This document shows positions 9,337-17,748 of a DNA stretch of 64,000 nucleotides, piece after piece. The notes under the pieces are model-generated. The model did not search any database and was not told the origin of the DNA. It was given only the letters and a program-made list of their open reading frames with translations. How positions within the stretch are numbered: the stretch's first letter is position 1; every line of letters starts with the position of its first letter. This stretch comes from Photobacterium chitinilyticum. GTDB taxonomy: Bacteria > Pseudomonadota > Gammaproteobacteria > Enterobacterales > Vibrionaceae. A program made the position numbers and the translations under genes. The DNA is taken from NCBI RefSeq assembly GCF_004104355.1, contig NZ_RJLM01000001.1, positions 724,711-788,710 on the forward strand, read 5' to 3'.

Positions 9337-11064
9337 ATGACTAAAAAACTGTTGTTACCTTTATGTATTGCTGTGGGTTTGTCTGCATGCGGCAGTGGTG
9401 GCGGAAGCGATGTTTCATCAACACCTGCCGCTCAGGAGAAAGGTAAGTTTGTTACGGTTACACCAGCGGTACAGAAAGGAGGAGCTATAGCTCTTAGTTG
9501 GAATCAGGTGAGTGGTGCAGATCATTACAAATTACTTAGATATCGTCAGACAAGGCAGCGTTTGACTGATGAAGTAGTCGCGACTCACGTAACTGGTACT
9601 TCGTTGAATCTGGTTCTTGATTTGGTTGATATGGATGCCGCTACAGCAGATTATGAGCTATTAGCATGTGATAGCTCAGATTATTGCTTCACTAAATCGG
9701 CAAAATTCCGACTTGAAAACTTGGAACAAGCTATCGGTAAAGTAAAAACTAACCTTAATCGCTATGATTCTGATCGTGTTCGTTTCGGTAGTGCTGTCGC
9801 GTGGCAACAGGATTATCTTGTTACCAATATAACAGATGATTCAAATGGTATTGTTCAGCTTTATTCTGCTCAAGGTGACGGGCAGTATCAGATTGATGAG
9901 AGTCTGCTGCGTAAATCCTATTTAAGGACAGCCGACCGTCACGCAACTCGAGCAAATAGTATAGTGACAGCTGGCAGCAGCTTTGATGATTTTTTCCTTG
10001 CAGCGGCCACGCTTCCAAGTGAGCAAGGTAAAGATGAAGCTTTTGTTTATATGGCCAAAACAATGGACACTATGAACAACGGTAACCCTGAGCGCTGGCT
10101 TCAAGGGCATACAGCGCCGCGTGGGCCTGTGAGCGACAGCTATGGTGCAGCATTGGCCAGCTCAGGTGAAGATGGTGGCATGATTATGATGGGGCACCCG
10201 ACGAAAAATACGAGCGGTGAGGTTTCATATTATTTCTTTAAAGACCTGAGTTTTCCTGCTGCCCCTGAGCAATATATGAAGAGCATTTCATCTCCGGGTG
10301 AGTTTAAAGTTAACCGTCCGAATGATTTGGCTGCAGATGCAAAATTTGGTGCTAGTGTTGCAATTGCCAAGGATGAGGTATTGGTCGTTGGTGCTCCGAT
10401 GGATTCGTTGCTTAAAGGTTCAGCAAGTGAAATTAAGCATGGTGGCGCAGTTTATGTGTATCGTAAGGCATTAGCACCAAGAAATTATAATGAAATCTGG
10501 CAGCTAGAAACGGTACTGACTTTGCCTGATGGCTATTCAAAAGAGAACAGTGGCTTTGGAAGTTCTGTTGTGATCAATAAGGCTGCGAACCTTGTTTTGG
10601 TTGGTGCACCGGGTATAGATCGTGTGTTGACTTATAAATACGATGAGCAGAGAGGCTTTTGGAGTGAAATTGATGCAATTACTCCGGTGAAGGCCTCGGC
10701 AGGGCAGAAATTTGGCAGCCAGTTGGCACTCAGTGATAAAGGTTTCTTGGCTGTTTCGGCACCGTCAGCGCCATGGCGTGGGTTTGGTTTCCACACCAGT
10801 GCAGATACATTGGAACGAGGTGGTGACCTTGATGGTGCGGTCTATATTTATCGCTTGAATGATTACGGTAACCGTAATTATGCTTGGGAAGGAGCGATTA
10901 CCGGAGATAGTGTCTCTGGTGTAAATGAAGAGTTCGGTGCTTCCTTGAAATTTAAGCCTGGCACTAACACTTTGGCCGTAGGGGCTCCTGGTCATCCGTC
11001 GGATCCTACGCTCGATTGGAGTGACCGTTCATGGCCTAATGCTGGTGCAGTTTATATTTACTGA
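9337..11064 (+). CDS. Lipoprotein with FG-GAP/integrin-alpha-like repeats
   Basis: Predicted exported lipoprotein of about 575 residues. The signal peptide MTKKLLLPLCIAVGL ends in the lipobox LSAC, followed by a flexible GSGGGS stretch. A short fibronectin-III-like domain (ALSWNQVSGADHYKLLRY) precedes at least four repeats of the type FGxSVA...VLVVGAP...GAVYVY, the hallmark of seven-bladed integrin-alpha-like propellers. The last repeat ends exactly at the C-terminus (GAVYIY). The start is placed at ATG 9337 because it directly precedes the signal peptide; upstream in-frame codons add unlikely sequence. The role is unknown; such proteins often bind ligands at the surface. Confidence 0.75.
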   Translation: MTKKLLLPLCIAVGLSACGSGGGSDVSSTPAAQEKGKFVTVTPAVQKGGAIALSWNQVSGADHYKLLRYRQTRQRLTDEVVATHVTGTSLNLVLDLVDMDAATADYELLACDSSDYCFTKSAKFRLENLEQAIGKVKTNLNRYDSDRVRFGSAVAWQQDYLVTNITDDSNGIVQLYSAQGDGQYQIDESLLRKSYLRTADRHATRANSIVTAGSSFDDFFLAAATLPSEQGKDEAFVYMAKTMDTMNNGNPERWLQGHTAPRGPVSDSYGAALASSGEDGGMIMMGHPTKNTSGEVSYYFFKDLSFPAAPEQYMKSISSPGEFKVNRPNDLAADAKFGASVAIAKDEVLVVGAPMDSLLKGSASEIKHGGAVYVYRKALAPRNYNEIWQLETVLTLPDGYSKENSGFGSSVVINKAANLVLVGAPGIDRVLTYKYDEQRGFWSEIDAITPVKASAGQKFGSQLALSDKGFLAVSAPSAPWRGFGFHTSADTLERGGDLDGAVYIYRLNDYGNRNYAWEGAITGDSVSGVNEEFGASLKFKPGTNTLAVGAPGHPSDPTLDWSDRSWPNAGAVYIY

Positions 11065-11101
11065 TTATTCAGCAAGTTTCTTTTGACTTAATAGTGCAAC
11101 A

Positions 11102-11125
11102 AAACCGGCAAAGTACTGCCGGTTT
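11102..11125 (+). terminator. Terminator after the FG-GAP lipoprotein gene
   Basis: Perfect nine-base arms AAACCGGCA and TGCCGGTTT around a six-base loop, 37 bases past the stop codon. Confidence 0.75.
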
Positions 11126-11261
11126 CTGTTGTTAAGGTCGTCCCTGCTCACCGCAAAAAACCGATTCATACAAGCTCTCTATCAAAAGCTAAAGCTGAAC
11201 TTCTAAATACACACTTTCCTCCTTCCTCTGAACTGTCTTTGTTTACAATGATTTTTAGTCG

Positions 11262-11900
11262 TTACTCAAAGGGGCGAAGGTCTATTTTCTCAAACTCACA
11301 GACCTCACGAATAGTTGGATATTGTGCCAAGCGTTTCAAATACGCGTTTAAATGAGGAAATGACATGGGTGATTTTTTAACGCCGAGAGACCATTTCAAA
11401 AGCATAAACAAGAAGAAGTCACAGGCTGAAATCTTATCGCCGAGAAGATATTGTTTGTCGGTTAATGCTTCATCAATAATTAACAAAGACTCAGCGATAC
11501 GTTCATCCTGAGCCTCAGCAATCGCCGGAATTGCACTTTCAGCTGTTGTATGTTTATGCGGATAGTAGCGAACCATGAGTTCAGCTTGTAGCGTGTTGTT
11601 CAAATACGTTAGCCATTGAAAGAACATAGGCCTTGCTTGGCTTCCTAATGGTGGGATCAGGCCTTTTTCAGGGTGCTGTTCACACAGATGAATACAGATC
11701 GCAGGGCTTTCGAATAAGGTGATTTCACCATCAATCAAGGTCGGTATTCGTCCTGCGGGATTCAGTTTCAAATATTCCGAGGATTTCTGTTCATTTGATT
11801 TTCGGTCGACAAGTAGTAGCTCATACTCGAGTTTCATTTCGTGGAGAAGAAAGTGAGGAGCGAGGCTGGCATTGTTGGGATAGTAATACAACTTGTACAT
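11262..11900 (-). CDS. Glutathione S-transferase family protein
   Basis: Soluble 212-residue enzyme with an N-terminal thioredoxin-like domain (MYKLYYYPNNASLAPHFLL, then NPAGRIPTLIDG with the cis-proline and FESPAICIHL with the glutathione-binding Glu-Ser) and an all-helical C-terminal domain (YLLGDKISACDFFLFML). This is the classic GST layout. ATG 11900 is chosen because the fold starts there; the in-frame TTG at 11918 overlaps the ribosome-binding GGAG. It is monocistronic. A palindrome identical to the hut operator core lies 30 bases upstream of the start (11930-11939). Confidence 0.85.
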   Translation of the reverse strand: MYKLYYYPNNASLAPHFLLHEMKLEYELLLVDRKSNEQKSSEYLKLNPAGRIPTLIDGEITLFESPAICIHLCEQHPEKGLIPPLGSQARPMFFQWLTYLNNTLQAELMVRYYPHKHTTAESAIPAIAEAQDERIAESLLIIDEALTDKQYLLGDKISACDFFLFMLLKWSLGVKKSPMSFPHLNAYLKRLAQYPTIREVCEFEKIDLRPFE

Positions 11901-11929
11901 ATAAGTTATTATCTCCAATGATTATTGTA

Positions 11930-11939
11930 TGTATATACA
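11930..11939. promoter_or_regulatory. TGTATATACA palindrome upstream of the GST gene
   Basis: Perfect ten-base palindrome identical to the one in front of hutI (50128-50137); the shared sequence extends to TATGTATATACA. It could be a GntR/HutC-type operator. A third copy inside a coding region (about 15810-15819) shows that chance occurrence is possible. Confidence 0.35.
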
Positions 11940-12161
11940 GTGAATGATACAGATATATGCTGTTATCAAATAGGTTTCATTTTCTGTTGCTCTCCTCGGC
12001 AAAGAGGAAGCTATTTATATGTTTGCTTGCTTTGTAAGTATTTTCTTATACTTGGACTTTAAAGCAGAAATCAAACGGTATGGGCAGCACAGAGGTTGTC
12101 CATCATTTTTTCGTAATTGCATTCACTTTGATTTTGAACGAATGATTTAGCAGGAACACAG

Positions 12162-13607
12162 ATGGATATTAAACAAACTGATTTACTTCAGACCGGTTTC
12201 TACATTAACGGTAGCTGGCTGCAGAATGAGAAATGTTACGCTGTCATAAATCCCGCAACAAATAAAAAGATTGCTGATGTGGCCTCAGCCGGTGAGCAGG
12301 AAACGAGTGCAGCCATTGATGCAGCAACTATTGCATTCAAACTATGGCGAAAGAAAACCGCCAAAGAGCGCTCGCAGGTGGTTCGCCGTTGGGGGGAGCT
12401 GATGATGGAGCATCAGCACGACCTCGCTACTATTATGACAACCGAGCAAGGTAAGCCTTATGCTGAGGCGCTTGGGGAAGTCGGTTATGCGGCAAGCTTT
12501 TTTGAATGGTTTGCCGAAGAAGGGAAGCGTATTTATGGTGAAACGATCCCGACCCACAAGCCAGATTCGAGAATTCTTGTGACCAAAGAACCCATTGGTG
12601 TTGTAGGGGCGATTACCCCGTGGAATTTTCCTTTGGCAATGATCACTCGCAAGGCCGGTCCAGCGATTGCTGCCGGCTGTACTATGGTATTGAAGCCGTC
12701 GGAAGAAACACCGCTGAGCGCGATGGCAATGGCTGTTTTGGCCGAGAAGGCGGGTGCTCCTGCCGGCGTTTTTAACGTGGTTTCAGGGAATGCTGCCGAA
12801 ATTGGTGGCGCACTGATGGCTGCAAAATCAGTGCGTAAAATCTCGTTTACCGGCTCGACTCGTGTAGGCAAACTATTGATGCGTCAGGCTGCCGATACGG
12901 TGAAGAAGCTGTCTTTGGAGCTGGGTGGCAACGCGCCATTTATTGTGTTCGATGATGCGGATATTGATGCCGCAGTGCAGGGAGCGATGGCCTCGAAGTT
13001 TCGCAATACCGGTCAAACCTGCGTATGTGTCAACCGCTTTTATGTTCAGGACAGTGTTTATGAACAGTTTACAACCAAGCTTGCCAAAGCGGTGAGCAAT
13101 CTCAAGGTTGCAAGTGGCTTCGAAGAAGGGGTGACGCAAGGACCGTTAATTAATGCGTTGGCACTAGAGAAGGTCGAAAGTCATGTTCAGGATGCGGTTG
13201 CTAATGGTGGTGTGGTACTTGTGGGCGGTAAGAACAGCCCGTTAGGCGGTAACTTCTACGAGCCGACGGTGATTGCCAATGCCCATCATGCGATGCGCAT
13301 CGCCAGCGAGGAAACATTTGGCCCGGTAGCGGCTTGTTATCGTTTTAGTTCGGAAGAGGAAGTGTTAGAGCTGGCAAATGCTACTGAATCCGGGTTGGCG
13401 GCATATTTCTATTCTCGGGATATTGGCCGAGTCTGGCGGGTAGCTGAAGGGCTTGAGTCCGGTATTGTCGGGATCAACGAAGGTATCATTTCGACCGAGG
13501 TTGCTCCGTTTGGTGGGGTCAAAGAATCAGGCCTAGGGCGCGAGGGCTCTCGTTATGGCATCGAGGATTATGTCGAAGTAAAATATATGCTGATGGGTGG
13601 CATCTAA
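12162..13607 (+). CDS. gabD: NAD(P)-dependent succinate-semialdehyde dehydrogenase
   Basis: Aldehyde dehydrogenase of 481 residues, the same size as E. coli GabD, which oxidises succinate semialdehyde to succinate in 4-aminobutyrate breakdown. Visible are the oxyanion Asn154 in ITPWNFP, the cofactor-binding VLKPSEETP, the FTGSTRVGK loop, Glu254 in LELGGN and Cys287 in NTGQTCVC. The Cys-Val-Cys pair is the redox-switch feature described for GabD. ATG follows AGGAA. The transaminase gabT is not nearby, so the gene is an orphan here. Other semialdehyde dehydrogenases of this clade are possible. Confidence 0.8.
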   Translation: MDIKQTDLLQTGFYINGSWLQNEKCYAVINPATNKKIADVASAGEQETSAAIDAATIAFKLWRKKTAKERSQVVRRWGELMMEHQHDLATIMTTEQGKPYAEALGEVGYAASFFEWFAEEGKRIYGETIPTHKPDSRILVTKEPIGVVGAITPWNFPLAMITRKAGPAIAAGCTMVLKPSEETPLSAMAMAVLAEKAGAPAGVFNVVSGNAAEIGGALMAAKSVRKISFTGSTRVGKLLMRQAADTVKKLSLELGGNAPFIVFDDADIDAAVQGAMASKFRNTGQTCVCVNRFYVQDSVYEQFTTKLAKAVSNLKVASGFEEGVTQGPLINALALEKVESHVQDAVANGGVVLVGGKNSPLGGNFYEPTVIANAHHAMRIASEETFGPVAACYRFSSEEEVLELANATESGLAAYFYSRDIGRVWRVAEGLESGIVGINEGIISTEVAPFGGVKESGLGREGSRYGIEDYVEVKYMLMGGI

Positions 13608-13715
13608 ATTTTATTGTTGTTGTGAATGCTGTGTTGTTTCGAGATGATTTAAGTAAATGAAATGTTTCCAACATTTAGTTAAACTGAATCAATCTCATAT
13701 TAATAATAAACAACG

Positions 13716-15170
13716 ATGAATACAGAACAGCAACTGACAAAACGGGCTGCGCTTCATTACCTTCTTGCTGCCGGGATCTTTAGTCTGTATGGCGGGCGAG
13801 TATGCCCGTTTCTCGATACGCTTTCGGCTTGGCAGGCCGGATTTTACGCATTTGTGACTTTTTCGCTGATGTTTGTATTACGCTCACTTTGGATAAAAAG
13901 TGGTGATAGCATCCACTTTGTCGTGAAAAACCTGGCGATTTTTGCCATAGGGGCGATAGGCTTGTCCGTTTGGTATAACCTTTTCCATGATTTTCCTATC
14001 GAGAGCAGTTTCAAGGTGTTGTTTGGTATAGGCAGCCTTGGGGTATTGATCAGCCTGGATCTTTCTTTATATAGTCAGATCCTGCATTACCCTAAGCAGA
14101 TTAATGCCTCGGAGCTGGCTGGTATCCAGAATTACCGCCATTCTCTGGCATTTCAAATGGCAGCAATGGTGATCTTTGTTGTTGTCTTACTGACAACAAT
14201 ATTGGGTATGATCATGCTCAAAGATGTACGTTGGCTGGCTGAGAATATTACTGTTACGGGCCCGCAGTCAGCGATAGTCAGTATCGTTAAAGAGTTTGCG
14301 TATGTTGCCGTTGTACTTGTCGCCTATACCGTCTCTATTATGTACCAGTGGCTAAAGTTATTGCGTTTATTGTTGGTAAATCAGCAGCAGGTATTAGAAG
14401 ATGCCGCAAAAGGAGACTTGTCTGTTCGGGTGCCTGTTGTTCAGCACGGGGAGATGGGCGCGATTGCGCATTACACCAATGAAATGTTGATCCGGCTGGA
14501 AAAGAGCTACGATGAAGTCAACCTGACTCGTGATGTCGCTATTGTTGGGTTATCAGCCTTGGCAGAATCGCGGGATAATGAAACCGGTGCTCATATACTG
14601 CGTACCCAGGAGTATGTTCGCGCGTTAGCCAATCGGCTCAAGTATTGTGATGCTTTTAGTGACTACCTGACAGAAGAGAGGATTGACTTGCTGTATAAAT
14701 CCGCTCCGCTCCATGATATAGGCAAAGTGGGTGTTCCTGATGCGATTTTGCTTAAGCCAGGTAAGTTGACGGATGAAGAATTTGAAACAATGAAGACCCA
14801 TGCCTTGATTGGTGCTGAGTCGATAGCGACAGCCGAGAAACAAATGGGCAGTTCTAGTTTCCTGTTTCTAGCCCGCGAAATTGCATTAACTCATCATGAA
14901 AAGTGGAACGGAAGCGGTTATCCGGCAGGGCTTGTTGGCGAGGAAATCCCTCTATCTGGTCGTTTGATGGCATTAGCCGATGTGTATGATGCCCTGATCT
15001 CGAAGCGAGTGTATAAACCTGCATTTAGTCATGAGAAAGCGAAGTCGATTATTTTGGAAGGAAACGGGACGCACTTTGATCCGCAAGTGGTTGAGGCTTT
15101 TCTAGAATGTGAAGAAGAGTTTGTGCACATTGCCCATAATTATCAAGATCAAGAAGCCATGGTTGCTTAA
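13716..15170 (+). CDS. Membrane-bound HD-GYP cyclic-di-GMP phosphodiesterase
   Basis: Predicted inner-membrane signalling enzyme of 484 residues. The first 220 residues contain about six hydrophobic segments, followed by a HAMP linker (GDLSVRVPVVQHGEMGAI) and a short coiled coil. The C-terminal HD-GYP domain has the metal-binding His-Asp near 333-334 (LHDIGKVGVPDAIL) and HHEKWNGSGYP with an intact GYP triad, so c-di-GMP hydrolysis is expected. It lies downstream of gabD with about 110 bases between, and has its own terminator. The two genes after it also belong to c-di-GMP signalling. Confidence 0.88.
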   Translation: MNTEQQLTKRAALHYLLAAGIFSLYGGRVCPFLDTLSAWQAGFYAFVTFSLMFVLRSLWIKSGDSIHFVVKNLAIFAIGAIGLSVWYNLFHDFPIESSFKVLFGIGSLGVLISLDLSLYSQILHYPKQINASELAGIQNYRHSLAFQMAAMVIFVVVLLTTILGMIMLKDVRWLAENITVTGPQSAIVSIVKEFAYVAVVLVAYTVSIMYQWLKLLRLLLVNQQQVLEDAAKGDLSVRVPVVQHGEMGAIAHYTNEMLIRLEKSYDEVNLTRDVAIVGLSALAESRDNETGAHILRTQEYVRALANRLKYCDAFSDYLTEERIDLLYKSAPLHDIGKVGVPDAILLKPGKLTDEEFETMKTHALIGAESIATAEKQMGSSSFLFLAREIALTHHEKWNGSGYPAGLVGEEIPLSGRLMALADVYDALISKRVYKPAFSHEKAKSIILEGNGTHFDPQVVEAFLECEEEFVHIAHNYQDQEAMVA

Positions 15171-15205
15171 TAACAGTCTCTCGCCCTACAATATTATCAA
15201 TAGCG

Positions 15206-15231
15206 AATGCCCGTCTTTAGCGGGCATTTTT
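15206..15231 (+). terminator. Terminator of the HD-GYP gene
   Basis: Arms AATGCCCG and CGGGCATT with a seven-base loop and a following T run, 35 bases past the stop. Confidence 0.85.
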
Positions 15232-15646
15232 AATATCTTAGGTATTATGACAATCTACACCCGTGTTTGATTATTCTCGCTGATTAAAATGGCGAAAATT
15301 GCTGTGTGAGTTATGAATCTAGGGGTAATTAAATATCTTTAATTGATAGTACTGAGTTGTTTTATTAGCAACCTGTATAGTTTAAGTAACGATTACTATT
15401 TATCAGTGTTGCTGTCTTTCCGTTACTCTTGATGTTGTTAGAAAGGGTGTTTTTAGGGTGATTATTCTATTTTGGTTAACTTTATGATGTTAAGGTATTA
15501 GGTCAATGATGTTATTAGCATATTCTGAATATTGACGTATAAATAAATACGATTGATATTGTATTTGTAAGATAATATCTGGTACTAATAGCCGCGATGG
15601 AATGTCGTCAGGGCCCCACTACGATTATTAACCTGCAAAGAGTTTT
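15232..15646. other. Long AT-rich region before the TPR-GGDEF gene
   Basis: About 415 bases without a gene. It is strikingly AT-rich, which suits H-NS silencing, and contains no sequence matching the c-di-GMP riboswitch that I could recognise. It should hold the promoter of the next gene. Confidence 0.4.
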
Positions 15647-17611
15647 ATGCCTAAACCTCCCAAGTTGATCATGTGTTTTTTGAGAGCACTACTACTAGTC
15701 ACTGCTGTGACTTTTCCATACAGTTCTGTTGCTGCTCAAACGAGTTACCAGCCATGCATTCAGTTTTTGAAGTCTATTGCGGCAGATAACGATCAACCGT
15801 TGTTAGACTTGTATATACAGTCTGTAATTACTCCCGATGAAGCAAAAAAGCGACTGCTATCCCTGACAAGAAAAGTAAACCCAGCCCACTCAACTGCTCG
15901 ACAGGCTTTGTATCTGTTGATTCAGTACAACATTGAACAAGCCGAAGGGGATAATGATGCTAAGGCAATGGGTTATATCAGTCAGTTGAAACAGCTTGGC
16001 GAGCAGACCAACAGTAAATGGATGATTGCTGAGGCGGTATTGGCCGAAGCCGCCGAGTTGGTAGATAAACGCAACTATGAGTTGGCAGAATCAATGCTAT
16101 CACGTGTCGAGATCTTAGCTCGGGAGATAGGTTATCACTCGTTGTTGGCCCGGACGCTAAAGTGGCAAGGGAATATTTATATTGATCGTTCAGACTACAA
16201 GCTGGGGTTACAAAGTTATCAGAACGCGTACGAGATTTTTTCTAGTTGTGGCGACAAGTTGCAAATCGCTCGCGTATTATCAAATATATCAACTGTTTAT
16301 ATTCGTATGGAAGAGTGGTCAAAGGCTGATCATTACATCAATCAAGCGATTGATTTATATCATGAACAGGCGTTTTCAAACCCATTTGCCGAGGCGATAC
16401 TCCATATCAATGCAAGTGTTATCGATAAGTACCTTGAGAGGCCTGAGAAACGCTTAGCACATATCCGTGAGGCGATGGTACTGGCTGCCAAAACCAGTTC
16501 CTATAGAGTAAAACTGACGGCGTTGATGAACTTAGCGGCGACACAGCTTGACCATAATAAACCGCAGAAGGCACTCGAGAGTTCTTTAGCATGTTTAAGA
16601 TTGGCTGAATCGTTCAATGAACCTCGGGGAATTGCGAACTGTAATGAAAGTCTTGCTGAATCTTATTTACAGCTAAATCAAACGGATAAAGCTCTGGAGC
16701 ATGCTTTTTTGGCATTGGATACTTATGAGCAGCGTGGAAACCGTAAACGCTACATCTATGTTAGCAACATTATTGCTGATATTTATGAGATAACGGGAGA
16801 CTACAAGCTGGCGCTGAAGTATTACAAACAGTATGCGGTGGATGGCAAAGAATACTTGTTTGATGTACGCAGGAAAGAACTGTTTGATTTGCAAGAACGG
16901 TTTGAAGCAAAGGAAAAAGAGCACGAAATTATTCTATTGAAAACGGAAAACTCCTTAAAATCAGCACGGTTAGCAGAGCAGGAGGCCAGTGAAAATATGC
17001 TTAAGATTGGTACTGCATTTATTCTGTTTATTTTGTATTTTCTTTATCGTCGATACACAAGTATTAGCCGGAATAATGTCGCACTTGAGCTGTCGAATGC
17101 TGAGTTAGCCACTCAATCAATGCAAGATCCCTTGACCTGTCTTTATAATCGTCGTTATCTAGAAAAGTGGCTGAAAACAGCCTCGTCACAACCAGCACTG
17201 AAAACGACTTTGGCTGTGTTGCTCGATATAGATCATTTCAAATCAATTAATGACAAACTGGGACACGATGTGGGGGATCAGGTGCTTATCTTGCTTGCTC
17301 AGCGTCTGAAAAATGCATCATGCAACGGAGACCTGAACGTTCGTTGGGGGGGCGAGGAGTTTGTGTTGATTCTCAATACTACTGAGTATGAGGCTGATAG
17401 CGTGCTGGAGTGTTTACGCTTGGCGATAGCCGAAACTCCTTTTTTAACCAATGTCGGAGAGGTAACAGTGACAGTGTCAATGGGAGCGGTTTTCATCCGG
17501 TCTCCGCAACAGCTGGAAAGTGAATGGGAGTCGATATTGGTTGCCGCTGATAAAGCGCTGTACAGTGTTAAATCGGCAGGCAGAAATGGTTTTAAACTCG
17601 TCACATGCTAA
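15647..17611 (+). CDS. Periplasmic TPR sensor diguanylate cyclase
   Basis: Predicted membrane protein of 654 residues that makes c-di-GMP. Residues 1-29 are a signal peptide. Residues about 60-400 are tetratricopeptide repeats (for example YNLGLQSYQNAYEIF-like units), then a coiled coil, one transmembrane segment (about 447-463) and a C-terminal GGDEF domain with DPLTCLYNRRYL and an intact active site RWGGEEF (568-572). The inhibitory I-site RxxD that normally sits five residues before is absent (sequence CNGD), so product inhibition of the usual kind is not expected. The periplasmic repeats probably sense a peptide or protein signal. Confidence 0.88.
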   Translation: MPKPPKLIMCFLRALLLVTAVTFPYSSVAAQTSYQPCIQFLKSIAADNDQPLLDLYIQSVITPDEAKKRLLSLTRKVNPAHSTARQALYLLIQYNIEQAEGDNDAKAMGYISQLKQLGEQTNSKWMIAEAVLAEAAELVDKRNYELAESMLSRVEILAREIGYHSLLARTLKWQGNIYIDRSDYKLGLQSYQNAYEIFSSCGDKLQIARVLSNISTVYIRMEEWSKADHYINQAIDLYHEQAFSNPFAEAILHINASVIDKYLERPEKRLAHIREAMVLAAKTSSYRVKLTALMNLAATQLDHNKPQKALESSLACLRLAESFNEPRGIANCNESLAESYLQLNQTDKALEHAFLALDTYEQRGNRKRYIYVSNIIADIYEITGDYKLALKYYKQYAVDGKEYLFDVRRKELFDLQERFEAKEKEHEIILLKTENSLKSARLAEQEASENMLKIGTAFILFILYFLYRRYTSISRNNVALELSNAELATQSMQDPLTCLYNRRYLEKWLKTASSQPALKTTLAVLLDIDHFKSINDKLGHDVGDQVLILLAQRLKNASCNGDLNVRWGGEEFVLILNTTEYEADSVLECLRLAIAETPFLTNVGEVTVTVSMGAVFIRSPQQLESEWESILVAADKALYSVKSAGRNGFKLVTC

Positions 17612-17748
17612 AGTTGAATGCTGTGGTTGCAGATCCCGATTGTAGATTTAAAATCTATATTTCTGCTAGTAAAACTCATGATTTGTTGCTTCTACAAAGG
17701 GTAAATTGATATTCTTTGATGGAATGAAACTGTGACTGTTAGTGGATA

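Noticed and set aside
15232-15646. Possible c-di-GMP riboswitch upstream of the TPR-GGDEF gene
   Set aside because: The conserved loop sequences of that riboswitch class were not found on either strand.
15810-15819. Third TGTATATACA palindrome
   Set aside because: Lies inside the coding region of the TPR-GGDEF gene (codons for Leu-Tyr-Ile-Gln), so it is taken as chance.
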